NCBI GenBank assembly: GCA_022776785.1
Contig: JALFHA010000378.1
Span: 1 to 7,438 of the forward strand
Length of the DNA: 7,438 nucleotides
DNA from: Clostridiales bacterium
GTDB lineage: Bacteria; Bacillota; Clostridia; Christensenellales; Aristaeellaceae
Reading direction: 5' to 3'
Both the position numbers and the translations under genes were made by a program. A model generated the notes under the pieces. It worked only from the letters and a program-made list of their open reading frames with translations. It had not been told where the DNA came from and made no database searches. Positions 6,896-7,438 of the stretch are shown in pieces. Numbering within the stretch: the first letter of the stretch is position 1; each line of letters opens with the position of its first letter.

Positions 6896-7298
6896 TATAT
6901 TCAAGGCATTGGAAGTTGGTAACTTCCGGTTTGACAAAGGAGAGAATCAATGCGATATACATACATTCAGGTACAGCCTATTCGGCAAAAAGGTGAAGAT
7001 GTTCCGTGAACGGCAAATGGGTATTGTTGTCGAAAAAGAACCCGATGCTGTCTGCGTGTATGGCATGGATGAAAACTACCGTATTCTGTGTGCCGTGCCT
7101 CTGTGCCATCCCAAATTCTTAAAGGGTGCAGAATATGTCATCGAATTCGACGAGGAAGATTGTGCCAGGGTTTGCGTAGGAGAATTGCAAATCGTGATCG
7201 ATTATTCCAGAAAGAAGTGCATGAATAACAAAGCTCTCAAATGCTATGGTTCGGATGTATGGGGACAGGATGTCCAGATTGCGTGGAGCGAGGTCTGA
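6870..7298 (+). CDS. Hypothetical protein; start uncertain, possibly frameshifted
   Basis: The frame ending at 7298 is open from an ATG at 6870 (142 residues), which overlaps the DUF3267 gene by 26 bp and has no visible ribosome binding site. An internal ATG at 6999 has aagg 5 bp upstream and would give 99 residues. The part after 6999 looks like real protein: charged and balanced, with VVEKEPDAVCVYGMDENY, AEYVIEFDEEDCARV and a Cys-containing, Trp-ending C-terminus. It has no membrane segment or signal peptide. I do not recognise the family. The strongest ribosome binding site in the area precedes an ATG at 6950 in another frame, so the true gene may run 6950-7298 with a +1 shift near 7005. 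Base composition is between that of the DUF3267 gene and the GC-rich genes. The gene follows DUF3267 directly and may share its transcript. Confidence 0.5.
   Translation: MVWLHFIDNIFKALEVGNFRFDKGENQCDIHTFRYSLFGKKVKMFRERQMGIVVEKEPDAVCVYGMDENYRILCAVPLCHPKFLKGAEYVIEFDEEDCARVCVGELQIVIDYSRKKCMNNKALKCYGSDVWGQDVQIAWSEV
6911..6927 (+). other. Short hairpin between the DUF3267 gene and the next reading frame
   Basis: ggaagtt (6911-6917) pairs with aacttcc (6921-6927) around a 3-nt loop. It lies 15 bp after the DUF3267 stop and 11 bp before the ribosome binding site at 6939. This suggests that the stretch is truly intergenic and the next gene begins after it. Confidence 0.4.
6950..7009 (+). pseudogene. 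19-codon frame with strong RBS; possible 5' end of the frameshifted downstream gene
   Basis: The ATG at 6950 has aaaggagag upstream with GGAG at 6939-6942, a 7-bp spacing and a better site than either start in the long frame. It reads MRYTYIQVQPIRQKGEDVP and then stops at TGA (7007-7009). Skipping one base near 7003-7007 leads straight into the long frame ending at 7298. It could be the broken start of that gene, a sequencing error, or a short leader peptide coupled to a start at 6999. Confidence 0.45.
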
Positions 7299-7341
7299 TA
7301 CTATTTTGCGGCTAAAATCTAGCTTTGCAGAATCAGCCCCC

Positions 7342-7392
7342 GTTTCAATCGTAGGATGCTTCGCATCCTGCTCTGAAACTGCTTTTTCTTTT
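7342..7392 (+). terminator. Rho-independent terminator after the last gene
   Basis: gtttc (7342-7346) pairs with gaaac (7375-7379), and inside it aggatgc (7353-7359) pairs with gcatcct (7363-7369) around a tight loop. The tail gctttttctttt (7381-7392) is T-rich. It lies 43 bp after the stop at 7298. The 140 bases from 7299 to the window end hold no gene that I can support. Confidence 0.65.
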
Positions 7393-7408
7393 GAACAATA
7401 AGGGAACA

Positions 7409-7424
7409 TTGGGCTGCCGCCCAA
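7409..7424. other. Small palindrome at the window end
   Basis: ttgggc (7409-7414) pairs with gcccaa (7419-7424) around tgcc. It may be the edge of a further repeat or the leader of the next gene; the window stops 14 bp later. Confidence 0.3.
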
Positions 7425-7438
7425 ACCTGCTTGAGGGA

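Noticed and set aside
7119..7424. 101-codon minus-strand frame at the window end
   Set aside because: It reads back through the terminator hairpin and antisense to the better-supported + strand frame; no ribosome binding site is evident.

Overview
The window comes from a GC-rich, Gram-positive-type bacterium, most likely a clostridial (Bacillota) gut or anaerobic lineage. The reasons are strong GGAG-type ribosome binding sites, a large surface protein ending in four peptidoglycan-binding repeats, a clostridial-style GH42 beta-galactosidase and a DUF3267 membrane protein. The taxonomic placement is inference. All convincing genes lie on the + strand.

Positions 2-3214 hold two closely spaced genes, probably one transcript. 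The first is the 3' part of a surface or secreted protein with a PVEPVT repeat, about five beta-sandwich repeats and four PG_binding_1 domains. The second is a secreted ComEC-like metallo-beta-lactamase-fold hydrolase with a signal peptide. Both would act outside the membrane, but no shared job can be read from the sequence.

Positions 3216-3405 are two tandem 95-bp non-coding units that begin one base after the hydrolase stop codon and end 30 bp before the next start codon. Each unit has a 19-nt palindrome and a long imperfect hairpin. The five differences between copies are all transitions, and four of them fall at paired positions in a way that keeps or improves the fold. One couple is a true compensatory C-G to U-A change. 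This is the most interesting signal in the window.

Positions 3436-5403 encode a complete GH42 beta-galactosidase with its catalytic glutamates and its zinc-site cysteines, followed by a Rho-independent terminator. A hairpin with the polarity of a minus-strand terminator then sits directly before a small GC-rich gene of unknown function (5599-6075).

From about 6200 base composition falls sharply (42 G+C of 60 in the line at 4441, 18 of 60 in the line at 6361). This AT-rich part carries its own promoter candidate, a DUF3267 membrane protein with an HExxH motif (6269-6895), and a downstream gene whose start is unresolved. The best ribosome binding site (before 6950) opens a 19-codon frame that stops and would need a +1 shift to enter the long frame ending at 7298. 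A terminator-like hairpin follows and the window ends in non-coding sequence. The AT-rich segment looks acquired from elsewhere; no transposase, integrase, tRNA, rRNA or CRISPR array was seen.
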